The notes: a model not told the origin generated them from the letters alone. DNA of 49,899 bases from an uncultured Oscillospiraceae bacterium (GCA_934567355.1 CAKTJC010000020.1:1-49899), one strand, 5' to 3'; numbered from the stretch's first letter, positions 23,571-32,383 are shown. Program-made: numbers and translations.

Positions 23571-25163
23571 TTAACCTTCCGACACAACAATTTCCGAAAC
23601 TTCCAGCCCCGGGTTCCGGCGGCAGGTAAAGTCAATTGCCCAGAAGCTGGTGAACACCAGCAGATTTCTGCCCCTGTAATCCTCCAGCAGCTCTGCATCG
23701 CTGCCCAGATTCATATCGTTCATGTCGCCGGGGTATTTATCAATCAGGCGAATTTCCTCGTAGGGCAGCCCCTCCATGCGCAGATCGACGCCGTACTCGT
23801 TTTTCATGCGGTACTCGAACACGTCAAATTGCAGCGTACCGACGACGCCGACAATGACCTCTTCCATGCCGGAATTGGGCACCTTGAAAATCTGGATGGC
23901 GCCCTCCTGGGCAATCTGCTCGGTGCCCTTGACGAACTGCTTGCGCTTCATGGAATCCTTGGCGGACACCCGGGCGAAATGCTCCGGGGCAAACACGGGG
24001 ATACCGGAATACTTGAACTTCTTGCCGGGGACGGTGATGGTGTCGCCGATGGAGAAGATGCCGGGGTCGAACACGCCGATCACGTCGCCGGCATAGGCCT
24101 CGTCCACAATCTCGCGCTCGGCGGCCATGAGCTGCTGGGGCTGGGACAGACGCATTTTGCGGCCGGACTGGACATGATAATATTCCGCATCCCGCTGGAA
24201 CTTGCCGGAGCAGATGCGCATAAAGGCAAGACGGTCGCGGTGAGCCTTGTTCATGTTGGCCTGAATCTTAAACACAAAGGCGGAGAAATCCGGGCTGAAG
24301 GTGTCGATTTCGCCGCAGTCCGCCACCCGGGGCAGCGGAGACGGGGTGAGCTTCAGGAAGGATTCCAGAAAGGGCTCGATGCCGAAATTGGTCAGCGCGG
24401 AGCCGAAGAACACCGGGCTAAGCGCGCCGCGCCGCACCTCGTCCACATCCAGCTCCCGTCCGGCGGAGAGCAGCTCCACATCGTCGATGAGCTGCTGGTG
24501 CTTCTGCTCGCTGTCCAGCAGCCGGGCAACCTCCGGGTCGTACAGGTCAATGACATGCTTTTCCGCTTTATTCTTGCCGGAGATACCGGAGAAGAAGAGC
24601 AGCTGACTCTTTTCCCGGTCGTAAACGCCCTGAAAATCCTTGCCGGAACCGATGGGCCAGTTCATGGCGTAGGTCTCGATGCCCAGCTCCCGCTCCAATT
24701 CATCCAGCAGGTCGAAGGGATCCTTCGCCTCCCGGTCCATTTTGTTGACGAAGGTAAAGATGGGAATATGGCGCATGGCGCAGACCTTAAAGAGCTTGCG
24801 GGTCTGGGGTTCCACGCCCTTGGCACCGTCGATGACCATCACGGCGGAGTCGGCAGCCATCAGGGTGCGGTAGGTGTCCTCGGAGAAGTCCTGGTGACCG
24901 GGGGTGTCCAGGATGTTGATGCAGAAGCCTTCGTACTGGAACTGCATCACGGAAGAGGTGACGGAAATACCACGCTGCTTCTCGATCTCCATCCAGTCGG
25001 AGGTAGCAGCGCGGGAATTCTTCTTGCCCTTGACCACGCCTGCCTGGGCGATGGCGCCGCCATAGAGCAGGAATTTCTCGGTCAGGGTGGTTTTACCGGC
25101 GTCGGGATGGGAAATAATCGCAAACGTCCGACGGCGGCTGATTTGCTTTTCTAATTCAGTCAT
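23571..25163 (-). CDS. prfC: Peptide chain release factor 3
   Basis: A 530-residue translational GTPase that recycles RF1/RF2 from the ribosome after termination. The G1 loop is SHPDAGKTTL (18-27), the G2 region TSDWMEIEKQRGISVTSS, G3 DTPGHQDF and G4 NKMDRE; the HQDFSEDTYRTL segment after G3 separates RF3 from EF-G. ATG 25163 has GGAGG nine bases upstream. The DUF5662 gene is cotranscribed. Length and domains are complete. Confidence 0.97.
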   Translation of the reverse strand: MTELEKQISRRRTFAIISHPDAGKTTLTEKFLLYGGAIAQAGVVKGKKNSRAATSDWMEIEKQRGISVTSSVMQFQYEGFCINILDTPGHQDFSEDTYRTLMAADSAVMVIDGAKGVEPQTRKLFKVCAMRHIPIFTFVNKMDREAKDPFDLLDELERELGIETYAMNWPIGSGKDFQGVYDREKSQLLFFSGISGKNKAEKHVIDLYDPEVARLLDSEQKHQQLIDDVELLSAGRELDVDEVRRGALSPVFFGSALTNFGIEPFLESFLKLTPSPLPRVADCGEIDTFSPDFSAFVFKIQANMNKAHRDRLAFMRICSGKFQRDAEYYHVQSGRKMRLSQPQQLMAAEREIVDEAYAGDVIGVFDPGIFSIGDTITVPGKKFKYSGIPVFAPEHFARVSAKDSMKRKQFVKGTEQIAQEGAIQIFKVPNSGMEEVIVGVVGTLQFDVFEYRMKNEYGVDLRMEGLPYEEIRLIDKYPGDMNDMNLGSDAELLEDYRGRNLLVFTSFWAIDFTCRRNPGLEVSEIVVSEG

Positions 25164-25333
25164 GTATCGTTTCCTCCAAAGTATTTGATTTTCATCTGCT
25201 CTGGAAGAAGGCTATGTGGGAGCAAAACGCATGGTGCTGCCTCCTAAAGGTAAGAAATGCATTATCTTTAAGAGTCTATCACAGCTTTTCCCTATTTACA
25301 AGAGGAAAACGGCAAATAGTTTATTGCATTTGC

Positions 25334-25381
25334 AAAAAGCCCCGATCCGAGCCGTTTCCGGCAGGGATCAGGGGCTTGTTT
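25334..25381 (-). terminator. Terminator after the iron-type ABC importer operon
   Basis: Minus strand AAGCCCCTGATCC pairs with GGATCGGGGCTT across a bulged loop and runs into TTTTGC. It directly follows the ATPase stop codon. The 165 bp from here to the prfC start hold only weak promoter-like sequence for prfC (TTGTAA-N17-TAGACT). Confidence 0.85.
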
Positions 25382-26458
25382 TTACAGGACGTGAACGTTT
25401 TCCTTTTCGAAGGCGACATATGCGGTGTCGCCCACCTGGTAGATTTTCTTGTTCTTGGGGTTGAAATCGGTGATCTTTACCATGGTATTGCCGACCATCA
25501 CATGGTAGTTCTGGTAGGAGCCCATGAAGCAGGAGAGGATGACCTTGCAGGGCAGCTGCCCTTTCTCTGCCAGGACGGCAGATTCAGGGCGCAGCACCAG
25601 GGTGCACTGCTTGCCCATATCGATGCCCCAGACGCCAACCACGTCGACCGGATTTCCTTCTACATTCACAACGCCCTCGTCGCCGTTTTTGTCGGTCAGC
25701 TCGCCGCGGAGGAAATTCGCTTCACCGATGAAATCGGCGACAAATTCATTGGCGGGGTGATAATAGATCTCCTGGGGGGTGCCGATCTGGCGGACATCGC
25801 CTTTCTCCATGATGATGATCTGGTCGGACAGCGCCATGGCCTCGGACTGGTCATGGGTGACGTATACGGCGGTGATGCCTGCCTCCTGCTGGATGCGGCG
25901 AATCTCGGTGCGCATGGTCACGCGCAGCTTGGCATCCAGGTTGGACAGGGGCTCATCAAAGAGCAGCACGCCGGGCTCCAGCACCAGCGCCCTTGCCAGC
26001 GCCACGCGCTGCTGCTGGCCGCCGGAGAGCTGGTTGGTCATTCTGGCCTCCATGCCTTCCAGACCCACAAGCTTCAGGATATTCGTGACCTTCTCCTTGA
26101 TGGTCGCTTTGTCCATATGGCGCAGCTTCAGACCATAGGCAACGTTATCGAAGATATTATAGTGCGGCAGCAGCGCATAGCTCTGGAACACCATGGCAGT
26201 GTCCCGCTTATTGGGGGTCAGGGCATTGATAGGCTCGCCGCCCAGGTAAATTTCGCCCTCGTCCGGGCTTTCAAAGCCGGCGATCATGCGCAATGTCGTG
26301 GTCTTGCCGCAGCCGGAGGGGCCGAGCAGGGTCACAAAGGAGCCGGGGGCAATTTCCAGGTTCGCATCCTTCACGGCATAGAAATCCTTGCCGGTTTTGG
26401 GATCCTTATAGATCTTGGAAATATGCTCCAGGCGAACGCCTTTTTTTGTTTTCGCCAT
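25382..26458 (-). CDS. ABC importer ATP-binding protein (FbpC/PotA type)
   Basis: A 358-residue ATPase. Walker A is GPSGCGKT (46-53), the Q-loop FQSYALLPHYNIFDN, the signature LSGGQQQR (144-151), Walker B VLLFDEPLSNLD, the switch His in VYVTHDQSEAM. The C-terminal 110 residues form a TOBE/OB regulatory domain (TLVLRPESAVLAEKG...VMVGNTMVKITDF). This places it with FbpC, PotA and PhnT-type importers. The permease stop codon overlaps within one base of its start. With the binding protein and double permease it probably imports ferric iron; 2-aminoethylphosphonate is the main alternative. Confidence 0.92.
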   Translation of the reverse strand: MAKTKKGVRLEHISKIYKDPKTGKDFYAVKDANLEIAPGSFVTLLGPSGCGKTTTLRMIAGFESPDEGEIYLGGEPINALTPNKRDTAMVFQSYALLPHYNIFDNVAYGLKLRHMDKATIKEKVTNILKLVGLEGMEARMTNQLSGGQQQRVALARALVLEPGVLLFDEPLSNLDAKLRVTMRTEIRRIQQEAGITAVYVTHDQSEAMALSDQIIIMEKGDVRQIGTPQEIYYHPANEFVADFIGEANFLRGELTDKNGDEGVVNVEGNPVDVVGVWGIDMGKQCTLVLRPESAVLAEKGQLPCKVILSCFMGSYQNYHVMVGNTMVKITDFNPKNKKIYQVGDTAYVAFEKENVHVL

Positions 26459-26459
26459 A

Positions 26460-28175
26460 TCAGTTGTCCTCCTTTATTTTGCGGCTGGTGCCGAAGAACT
26501 TGATGACCAGGTTCATCAGCAGGACGCTTCCGTAAGTAATTGCAATCAAAATGGTGGCGAAGGCACAGGCCACGCCGTAGGAGCCCTTCTCGGCAAATTC
26601 ATTGATCTGCACGGTGATCAGCAGGAATTCCGGAGTCACCAGCAGAATGATGGCGGAGATGGCGGTGATGCTGCGCACAAAGGCCGTGACCAGGCCGCTG
26701 AGGAAGGAATCCTTGATCAGCGGCAGGGTGACCGTCATGAATACCTTGAAGCTGTTGGCACCCATATCATAGGCGGATTCCTCGATGCTCTTATCGATCT
26801 GGCGCAGGGCGGAAATGCCGCTTCTGGTTCCGGTGGGCAGGCTGCGGATGACAAAGACGATGATCAGGATGGCTGCGCTGCCGTAAAGCCCCGCCAGGAA
26901 GCCGGTGCCGAACACGCCCTTGACAAAGCCGCGGATATAGCCGATGCCCAGCACCGTGCCGGGGACGGCCATGGCCAGCATGGAGACGAACTCAATGAAG
27001 CCCTTGGCCTTGAATTTCCGCTTGACCACCAGATAGGAAATGATCATGCTCAGCAGCGCCGTAATGGGCGCGGAAATCAGGGACAGCACGAAGGAATCCC
27101 GGAAGGCCTTCAATCCCTTGTACTTTTCAAAGACGCGGACGAACCACTTGGTCGTCAGGTGGAAATCATAGCCCCAGGTTTTGAACAAAGCGCCAAAGGG
27201 GACACAGACATACATCATGATAACAAAGATCGCAATCAGGGAGCACAGCACCGTAAGCGGCGCGGTGACGGAGCGATCCTCGATGAGCATTCTGCCCCGG
27301 GACGCCTTGCCGGTCAGGGTGGCGGCAGTCTTCTTTTCCAGCACATATTTCTGCACCAGGTACATGACCAAAGTAATGCTCAGCAGCACCACAGCCATGG
27401 CGGCAGCGCCCTGCTTATCGTAAGCACCGGTGATCTGCAAATAGATGGTGGTTGCCAGGGTATCATAGGAGCCGCCGATAATCATGGGGTTTGCAAAGTC
27501 GGCAATGGACTCGATGAAGGTCACCAGGAACGCATTGCCAAGGCCGGGCAGAATCAGCGGCAGCGTGACACTGGTAAACACCTTGAACCGGGAAGCGCCC
27601 ATGTCCCGGGCTGCTTCTTCCAGGCTCGGGTCGATGTTTTTCAGCAGGCCCTTGAGCATCATGTAGCACACCGGGAAGAAGGTCAGCGTCTGCACCACGG
27701 TGATGCCGCCGAAGCCATAAACGCTGTTATCATAGATGTGCAGCAGGTATCTTGTGATGATGCCCGCTTTGCCGAAAAGCATGATCATGCTCAGGCTGAG
27801 CACGAACGGAGGCGATACGACCGGCAGCATGGAAACAACCTTAAACAGACCGCCCATGAATTTGGTGCGAACCTTGACGTAAACCTCCACATAGGCAAAC
27901 AGCAGGCCGATCACCGTGGAGAGAATGCCAACCGTCAAGCCGACCTTCAGCGTATTGGAAATTGCCTTCTGGAAATTGGGCATTGCAAGAACCCGTTTGA
28001 AAATGGACAGGGTCAGGCCGGTTTCCTCACCGTAGACGCTGTCCACCAGCAGAATTGCGAGGGGATACAAAATAAAGAGTGTTAAAAAGGCGATCAAAAC
28101 CACGATGGTAGTGACCAGGATCGGGTCGCCCATCAGCTTCTTTCGCTCCAGCGCTGCACCTTGGCGGCTGGCCAT
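26460..28175 (-). CDS. ABC importer permease, fused two-domain (FbpB type)
   Basis: A 571-residue membrane protein made of two fused BPD-transp permease domains, with about 12 spans. Each half has an EAA loop: SLEEAARDMGASRFKVFTSVTLPLILPGLG (split here only for reference; the conserved residues are E-A-A-R-D-M-G) in the first and SIEESAYDMGANSFKVFMTV in the second. Fused permeases of this size are characteristic of ferric-iron and phosphonate importers (FbpB, PhnV). ATG 28175 is chosen because GGGAGG lies nine bases upstream. The ATPase gene follows one base later. Confidence 0.92.
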   Translation of the reverse strand: MASRQGAALERKKLMGDPILVTTIVVLIAFLTLFILYPLAILLVDSVYGEETGLTLSIFKRVLAMPNFQKAISNTLKVGLTVGILSTVIGLLFAYVEVYVKVRTKFMGGLFKVVSMLPVVSPPFVLSLSMIMLFGKAGIITRYLLHIYDNSVYGFGGITVVQTLTFFPVCYMMLKGLLKNIDPSLEEAARDMGASRFKVFTSVTLPLILPGLGNAFLVTFIESIADFANPMIIGGSYDTLATTIYLQITGAYDKQGAAAMAVVLLSITLVMYLVQKYVLEKKTAATLTGKASRGRMLIEDRSVTAPLTVLCSLIAIFVIMMYVCVPFGALFKTWGYDFHLTTKWFVRVFEKYKGLKAFRDSFVLSLISAPITALLSMIISYLVVKRKFKAKGFIEFVSMLAMAVPGTVLGIGYIRGFVKGVFGTGFLAGLYGSAAILIIVFVIRSLPTGTRSGISALRQIDKSIEESAYDMGANSFKVFMTVTLPLIKDSFLSGLVTAFVRSITAISAIILLVTPEFLLITVQINEFAEKGSYGVACAFATILIAITYGSVLLMNLVIKFFGTSRKIKEDN

Positions 28176-28202
28176 AGGCAGGTTCCTCCCTTCGGAAATC
28201 TT

Positions 28203-28251
28203 GGGAAACTCTGAATAAACCACCTTGCCAATGGTCTATTCAGAGTCTCCC
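28203..28251. repeat. MITE-like inverted repeat, copy E
   Basis: A 49-bp near-perfect hairpin with ends GGGAAACTCTGAATAAACCA and, as complement, GGGAGACTCTGAATAGACCA. The GGGA..CTCTGAATA ends match copies at 30648, 32456, 39346 and 44518. It lies between the binding-protein gene and the permease gene, 27 bp before the permease start. Confidence 0.75.
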
Positions 28252-28260
28252 GATAAAGAA

Positions 28261-28287
28261 GGGGGATGGAGACTGACTCCATCCCCC
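28261..28287 (-). terminator. Intercistronic hairpin after the binding-protein gene
   Basis: GGGGGATGGAG-actga-CTCCATCCCCC, an 11-bp perfect stem 14 bp after the binding-protein stop. On the minus strand it is followed by TTCTTT. It should stabilise the upstream message and reduce read-through into the permease, as is usual for binding proteins needed in excess. Confidence 0.75.
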
Positions 28288-28301
28288 GAAGGTTATTTTA
28301 A

Positions 28302-29381
28302 TTACTCGGTCTTGAAACGGTCGTCGCCGCCGCCCAGAGCATTCATGACCTCTTCGATGTAGGTCTTGATGTTGTTCTTGGCATCCTCGAAGTCATAGTC
28401 CATGACATTCTCGGGATCCAGACCGAACTCGGTAGCGACCTCGGGCTGCTTGGCATTGTCGATGACCAGGAACTGATAGGAACCGTTGTCCTGTGCCAGC
28501 TCGACGCAGTCGGGGCTCAGAGCGTACTCAATCCACAGCTTGGCAGCGTTGGGATGGGCGGCACCCTTGAAGATGGCGGTAGCGCCGATCTCGAAGGAGG
28601 TGCCGGAGGAAGGAATGACCAGCTGAATGTTGCCGTAGCCATTGTCAACGATCTGAGTAATGCCATCGTGCAGGAAGCCGATGCCGATGACGCACTCACC
28701 GGTGCCGACGTTCTTGGACGGGCCGGAGCCGGACTTGGTGTAGACGTGGATGTTCTTATCCAGGTCGGCCAGATACTGGATGCCTTCGTCGTGGCCGTAC
28801 TTCTGGATCATGGTGTTGATGACCAGTTTCGCGGTGCCGGCGGTATTGTAGTTGGACAGCCAGATCAGATCCTTGTACTCGGGCTTGAGCAGGTCAGCCC
28901 AGTCCTGAGGAACTTCCAGACCCATGCGGTTGAGCTCATCGATGTTGACGATGAAGCCCAGGATGCCCTTGTAGATGCCATACCACTGGCCGTCGGCGTC
29001 CTTGTAGGCGTCGCCCAGCAGGTGGGAGGCGTTGATGGCTTCGTAGGGCTCCAGCAGGCCTTCGGCAGCGCAGACGTTGTAGGGATCGGTGGTGCCGCCG
29101 AACCAGACGTCAGCAGAAGGAGTGCCGTTCTCTTCTTCGATCTTGCTCTGCACCTCGCCGGTGGACAGACGCTGATACTTTACCTTGATGCCATAGAGCT
29201 CTTCAAAGTGCTCGCAGGCGGCTGCCAGGTACTCTTCTTCGCAGGAGCCGTAAACAATCAGTTCGCCCTCTGCCTTTGCAGCGGCGATCAGATCATCCAT
29301 GCCCTCAGCCTGCACGCCGTGAACAGCGAACAGCCCGAAAACCATGACCAGGGACAGCGTAATTGCTAAGATTTTTTTCAT
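28302..29381 (-). CDS. ABC importer substrate-binding protein (ferric-iron type)
   Basis: A 359-residue extracellular binding protein of the FbpA/PotD-like fold (type II). The signal peptide is MKKILAITLSLVMVFGLFAV...VQA, followed by EGMDDLIAAAKAEGELIVYGSCEEEY, the common first strand of ferric-iron and putrescine binding proteins. Further marks are GTPSADVWFGGTTDPYN, YKGILGFIVNIDELNRMGL and the hinge ATAIFKGAAHPNAAKLWIEY. There is no Cys at the signal cleavage site, so it is predicted to be cut by signal peptidase I instead of being lipidated, which is unusual for a Gram-positive binding protein. It heads the operon behind a perfect promoter. Iron is the likeliest ligand; phosphonate is possible. 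Confidence 0.9.
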   Translation of the reverse strand: MKKILAITLSLVMVFGLFAVHGVQAEGMDDLIAAAKAEGELIVYGSCEEEYLAAACEHFEELYGIKVKYQRLSTGEVQSKIEEENGTPSADVWFGGTTDPYNVCAAEGLLEPYEAINASHLLGDAYKDADGQWYGIYKGILGFIVNIDELNRMGLEVPQDWADLLKPEYKDLIWLSNYNTAGTAKLVINTMIQKYGHDEGIQYLADLDKNIHVYTKSGSGPSKNVGTGECVIGIGFLHDGITQIVDNGYGNIQLVIPSSGTSFEIGATAIFKGAAHPNAAKLWIEYALSPDCVELAQDNGSYQFLVIDNAKQPEVATEFGLDPENVMDYDFEDAKNNIKTYIEEVMNALGGGDDRFKTE

Positions 29382-29416
29382 ATAGTTTCCCTCCATTGGT
29401 TAAAATTTACAATGGG

Positions 29417-29445
29417 ATTATATATCTTACACAAAGCTTTGTCAA
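29417..29445 (-). promoter_or_regulatory. Perfect consensus promoter of the iron-type importer
   Basis: Minus strand TTGACA (29445-29440), exactly 17 bp, TATAAT (29422-29417), 36 bp before the binding-protein start. A second TTGACA lies about 34 bp further upstream. No obvious Fur box was found by eye. Confidence 0.88.
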
Positions 29446-29531
29446 CAATCATTTAAGAAAATATGCGTTTTGTCAATAGAAAAAGCAGAATTATAGGGTA
29501 CTAAAAGAGGAGATACATAAAATGTCACCCT

Positions 29532-29819
29532 CTATTTGCATTTATCCTTTTGATAATCCTTAATCAATAATGACAAATGAGCTACAACCTCCGGCGGAAG
29601 TCCTTCTACTTCAAGACGTGCTGTGTCTTCCAATCCCAAGAGATAATCAGTTGTAACGCCAAAAATCCGGGATAATCGTACAAGCATTTCAATAGACGGC
29701 TGTATATTCTCATTTTCCCAATTTGAAATCGTTTGCTTTGCTACACCTAACCGCTTTGCCAAATCCACCTGACTCCAATTACGCGTAGTGCGCTGTTGCG
29801 AAATTCTTTCACCTAACAT
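29532..29819 (-). CDS. XRE-family helix-turn-helix regulator
   Basis: A 95-residue DNA-binding protein. The N-terminal HTH_3 domain MLGERISQQRTTRNWSQVDLAKRLGVAKQTISNWENE is typical of Cro/C1-type repressors: the second helix QVDLAKRLGV and recognition helix AKQTISNWE are plain. It ends with a short acidic-helical tail (EVVAHLSLLIKDYQKDK). ATG 29819 is preceded by GGAGG at five bases; the open frame extends to a TTG, which I reject. It is divergent from the secreted-protein gene at 30019; the intergenic region carries a strong inverted repeat, so it probably represses itself and that gene. Confidence 0.92.
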   Translation of the reverse strand: MLGERISQQRTTRNWSQVDLAKRLGVAKQTISNWENENIQPSIEMLVRLSRIFGVTTDYLLGLEDTARLEVEGLPPEVVAHLSLLIKDYQKDKCK

Positions 29820-29836
29820 AGTATCCTCCAAGGGCT

Positions 29837-29900
29837 AATATTACGATACCATTGTCAATTATTATTTGACTTTTTAGAAATACTATGGTATCTTAATATT
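29837..29900. promoter_or_regulatory. Divergent promoter with 16-bp inverted operator
   Basis: AATATTACGATACCAT (29837-29852) and ATGGTATCTTAATATT (29885-29900) are complementary at 15 of 16 positions, centred between the two genes and 32 bp apart. On the + strand TTGACT (29866-29871), 17 bp and TATCTT (29889-29894) form a promoter whose -10 lies inside the right half-site. This is what an XRE repressor operator looks like. Confidence 0.75.
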
Positions 29901-30018
29901 GGACTTTCAAAATATGACACATCCTTAGGGGGTATGCGTAAAAAAACATCTAGCCCAGCACCCTTTTTACCGCACATTTTATGAGACAAAATTTAAAAAC
30001 GAAAGGATCGGACTTAAA

Positions 30019-30648
30019 GTGAAAAGAATTATAACTATTCTAGTGGTATGTGCACTGTTCATCTCCTCCATTACCTCTGTTTCCGCCACCATTGAGCAAA
30101 GTGAAAGCTCATCCCAAAGCATAGAGGAAACCGAAACAAATTATGATTTTAAGACATTCAAGTGGGGAGATACCAGAGAGCATGTAATTGAAATTGAGGG
30201 GGAACCATCAATGGATGGTGACATGGATGGATTAGAGGCCTCCTATATTGTGTATACAACAACTGTTGTCGGTGTAGATGTTCTTCTTGCATATTATTTT
30301 TGCAGTGACGGACTTTTCCAAATCAGGTATATCTCAACTGAAGAACATAGCAAAGATTCACTATATATAGATGACTACAATCAGATTAAGAAGGCTCTTA
30401 TTCGCAAATACGGTGAGACCTCTCTCGATTTTGAAAATTGGGACAGTGATTCACACAAATCATATTATGCCAACAAAAAAGGTGATGCTTTATGTTATGG
30501 ATTTTTAACTTATTCCACTTGGTGGAAAACTGATACCAGTTTGATTGTCATGGAAATGGATGCAGATAACTACGATATCAGCACAACTATTACTTACCAA
30601 AGTCTTGAGATTTCTGCCGAAGAACGAGATTTTTCTGATTCTTTCTGA
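30019..30648 (+). CDS. Secreted protein of unknown function
   Basis: A 209-residue protein starting with GTG (AAGGA eleven bases upstream). Residues 1-23 form a signal peptide (MKRIITILVVCALFISSITSVSA). The mature part begins acidic and Ser/Glu-rich (TIEQSESSSQSIEETETNYDF) and goes on with YDFKTFKWGDTREHVIEIEGEPS, a motif seen in small secreted Clostridial proteins with a repeat-domain-like beta fold (WG(D/M)...V...EG). It has two Cys in mature sequence and no membrane anchor. AT-rich codon use differs from the surrounding GC-rich housekeeping genes, which suggests recent arrival. Regulation by the adjacent XRE protein is inferred. Confidence 0.8.
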   Translation: MKRIITILVVCALFISSITSVSATIEQSESSSQSIEETETNYDFKTFKWGDTREHVIEIEGEPSMDGDMDGLEASYIVYTTTVVGVDVLLAYYFCSDGLFQIRYISTEEHSKDSLYIDDYNQIKKALIRKYGETSLDFENWDSDSHKSYYANKKGDALCYGFLTYSTWWKTDTSLIVMEMDADNYDISTTITYQSLEISAEERDFSDSF

Positions 30649-30708
30649 AAAGCCTCTGAACAAATCGACTTCGGCTGTCTGCTCCTGCCGATTTCATCAG
30701 AACATCCC
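30648..30708. repeat. MITE-like inverted repeat, copy B (degenerate)
   Basis: Left end AAAAGCCTCTGAACAAATCG then acttCGGCTG; right end, as complement, GGGATGTTCTGATGAAATCG. It overlaps the last base of the secreted-protein gene stop. It resembles the copy at 32456 but lacks most of its centre. Confidence 0.6.
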
Positions 30709-30784
30709 TAAATGTATGTCTTGCCTATGATCCCGAACCACGCTTCCGCATAATTGTCAAAAAGGTATTCTTAATAGCATTTAA

Positions 30785-30837
30785 CAAAATTGAGAGAACT
30801 TCACTCTGTCTAGCAAGTTCTCTCAATTTTGTTTTTG
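30785..30837. terminator. Strong terminator after the secreted-protein gene
   Basis: CAAAATTGAGAGAACTT (30785-30801) and its exact complement AAGTTCTCTCAATTTTG (30815-30831) with a following TTTTTGC. A 17-bp perfect stem. Confidence 0.88.
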
Positions 30838-30962
30838 CTTTTTATTTTTGAAATCCCCTTAATGTTCTTGACCATCATGATTGACATCCAGCTGTAAGAA
30901 ACTATAATAGTCTTTATTAGGCACAGTTCTTATCATCATTGAGTTATCCAAGGTGCAAATAT

Positions 30963-31520
30963 ATGATACTGCAATCAATAAATAAAATATTAAAAGGCGG
31001 TCAAGTCTGCATCCTACGCAGCGCCGAAGGAGCAGATGCGGAAGCCTTTGTGCGCTATTCTTTACAGGTACGTACCGAAACAGACTATCTTCTGGCTGGT
31101 GTGGACGAGGCGGAGCATGATCCGGTGAAGATGGTACAGCGGTTGGAAACTGCCAAAAACAGCCCGACGGACATTCAAATCTGCGCGTTCGTGGATGGAG
31201 CGCTGGTCGGTTCCGCCGGCGTGACGCTCATTCAGAATCGGCGTAAAATGCTGCATCGGGCTGAATTTGGGATCAGCATTTTGCAGGCTTACAATGGGCT
31301 TGGCATCGGCGATGCCCTGACGGAGCAGTGCATCGCCTGTGCAAAGCAGGCTGGCTTCCTGCAGCTGGAGCTGGAGGTCGTGGCCGAAAATGAGAAAGCG
31401 ATCAGGCTGTATCAAAAGCACGGCTTCGTGGAATATGGCAGGAACCCGCTGGGCTTCCGGTGCGGCGACGGGCACTGGCAGGAGCTGGTGCTGATGCGCC
31501 TTGAATTGGGTGACCGGTAG
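30963..31520 (+). CDS. GNAT-family N-acetyltransferase
   Basis: About 185 residues, starting MILQSINKILKGGQVCILRSAEGADAEAF. The core strands (ICAFVDGALVGSAGVTLI, RAEFGISILQAYNG), acetyl-CoA loop GLGIGDALTEQCIACAKQAG (about 119-138) and motif B NEKAIRLYQKHGFVEYGR are all present; this is the Acetyltransf_1/PhnO-like group. ATG 30963 follows AAGG by nine bases; the first dozen codons are AT-rich compared with the rest. The substrate is unknown. A GNAT gene here continues the run of acetyltransferases in this part of the window. Confidence 0.87.
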   Translation: MILQSINKILKGGQVCILRSAEGADAEAFVRYSLQVRTETDYLLAGVDEAEHDPVKMVQRLETAKNSPTDIQICAFVDGALVGSAGVTLIQNRRKMLHRAEFGISILQAYNGLGIGDALTEQCIACAKQAGFLQLELEVVAENEKAIRLYQKHGFVEYGRNPLGFRCGDGHWQELVLMRLELGDR

Positions 31521-31544
31521 CGCGCAAGTCCCGTTTTCTTCGGC

Positions 31545-31574
31545 TTGACAAGGCCGGAGCGTTTGTGCTATCAT
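31545..31574 (+). promoter_or_regulatory. Promoter of tcdA
   Basis: TTGACA (31545-31550), 18 bp, TATCAT (31569-31574), 38 bp before the TTG start. Confidence 0.78.
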
Positions 31575-31612
31575 TAACCCACCAAATCAGTATGTTTATG
31601 AGGTGAACTCCT

Positions 31613-32383
31613 TTGCTGAATCAATTTTCTAGGACGGAGCTGCTTTTTGGCCGGGAGGCCATGGAAAGATTAGCATCGGCGCGGGTGGCTGTGTTTGGCA
31701 TCGGCGGCGTGGGCGGATACACGGTGGAGGCGCTGGCGCGCTCCGGCGTGGGCGCGCTGGATCTGATCGACGACGACCGGGTCTGCCTGACCAATATCAA
31801 CCGCCAGATCCTGGCCACCCGGAACAGCGTCGGCAAATACAAGGTGGACGAGGCAGAGCAGCGCGTTCTGTCCATCAATCCGAAATGCGTCGTCTCCACC
31901 TACAAGACCTTCTACCTGCCTAGCACGGAAGATCAGTTTGATTTTACCCAGTATGACTATGTCGTAGACGCCATCGATACGGTATCCGGCAAGCTGGCGC
32001 TGATCGTGAACGCGCAAAGGGCAGGGACGCCGATCATCTGCTCCATGGGTGCGGGCAACAAGCTTGATCCCACCGCATTCCGGGTGGCTGATATTTACAA
32101 AACCTCCGTCGACCCCCTCGCCCGGGTGATCCGCAGGGAGTGCCGCAAGCGCGGGATCGAGCATCTCAAGGTGGTCTACTCCGAAGAGGAGGCGCTGCGT
32201 CCCATTGAAGATATGGAAATCAGCTGCCGAAATCACTGCATCTGCCCGCCGGGGACGGCGCGCAAATGCACCGAACGCCGGGATATTCCCGGCTCCACCG
32301 CCTTTGTTCCCTCCGTTGTGGGGCTGATCATCGCCGGAGAAGTGATCAAGGATCTCACCGGAGTACGGGGCGCCAGGGGATAA
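31613..32383 (+). CDS. tcdA: tRNA threonylcarbamoyladenosine dehydratase (TcdA, YgdL)
   Basis: A 256-residue ThiF/E1-like enzyme that uses ATP to cyclise t6A at position 37 of ANN-decoding tRNAs to ct6A. The nucleotide site is FGIGGVGGYTVEALARSGVG (28-47), followed by DLIDDDRVCLTNINRQ, the metal- and ATP-binding segment. The C-terminal part ISCRNHCICPPGTARKCTERR and PGSTAFVPSVVGLIIA are typical of YgdL, including the Cys residues. It starts at TTG 31613, six bases after GAGGTGA; no ATG is possible in frame. Length fits (about 250-270). Confidence 0.93.
   Translation: MLNQFSRTELLFGREAMERLASARVAVFGIGGVGGYTVEALARSGVGALDLIDDDRVCLTNINRQILATRNSVGKYKVDEAEQRVLSINPKCVVSTYKTFYLPSTEDQFDFTQYDYVVDAIDTVSGKLALIVNAQRAGTPIICSMGAGNKLDPTAFRVADIYKTSVDPLARVIRRECRKRGIEHLKVVYSEEEALRPIEDMEISCRNHCICPPGTARKCTERRDIPGSTAFVPSVVGLIIAGEVIKDLTGVRGARG

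Noticed and set aside
26415..28085. Long open frame antisense to the fused permease
   Set aside because: It is hydrophilic and His/Gln-rich, as expected from the complement of a membrane-protein gene, with no ribosome site.
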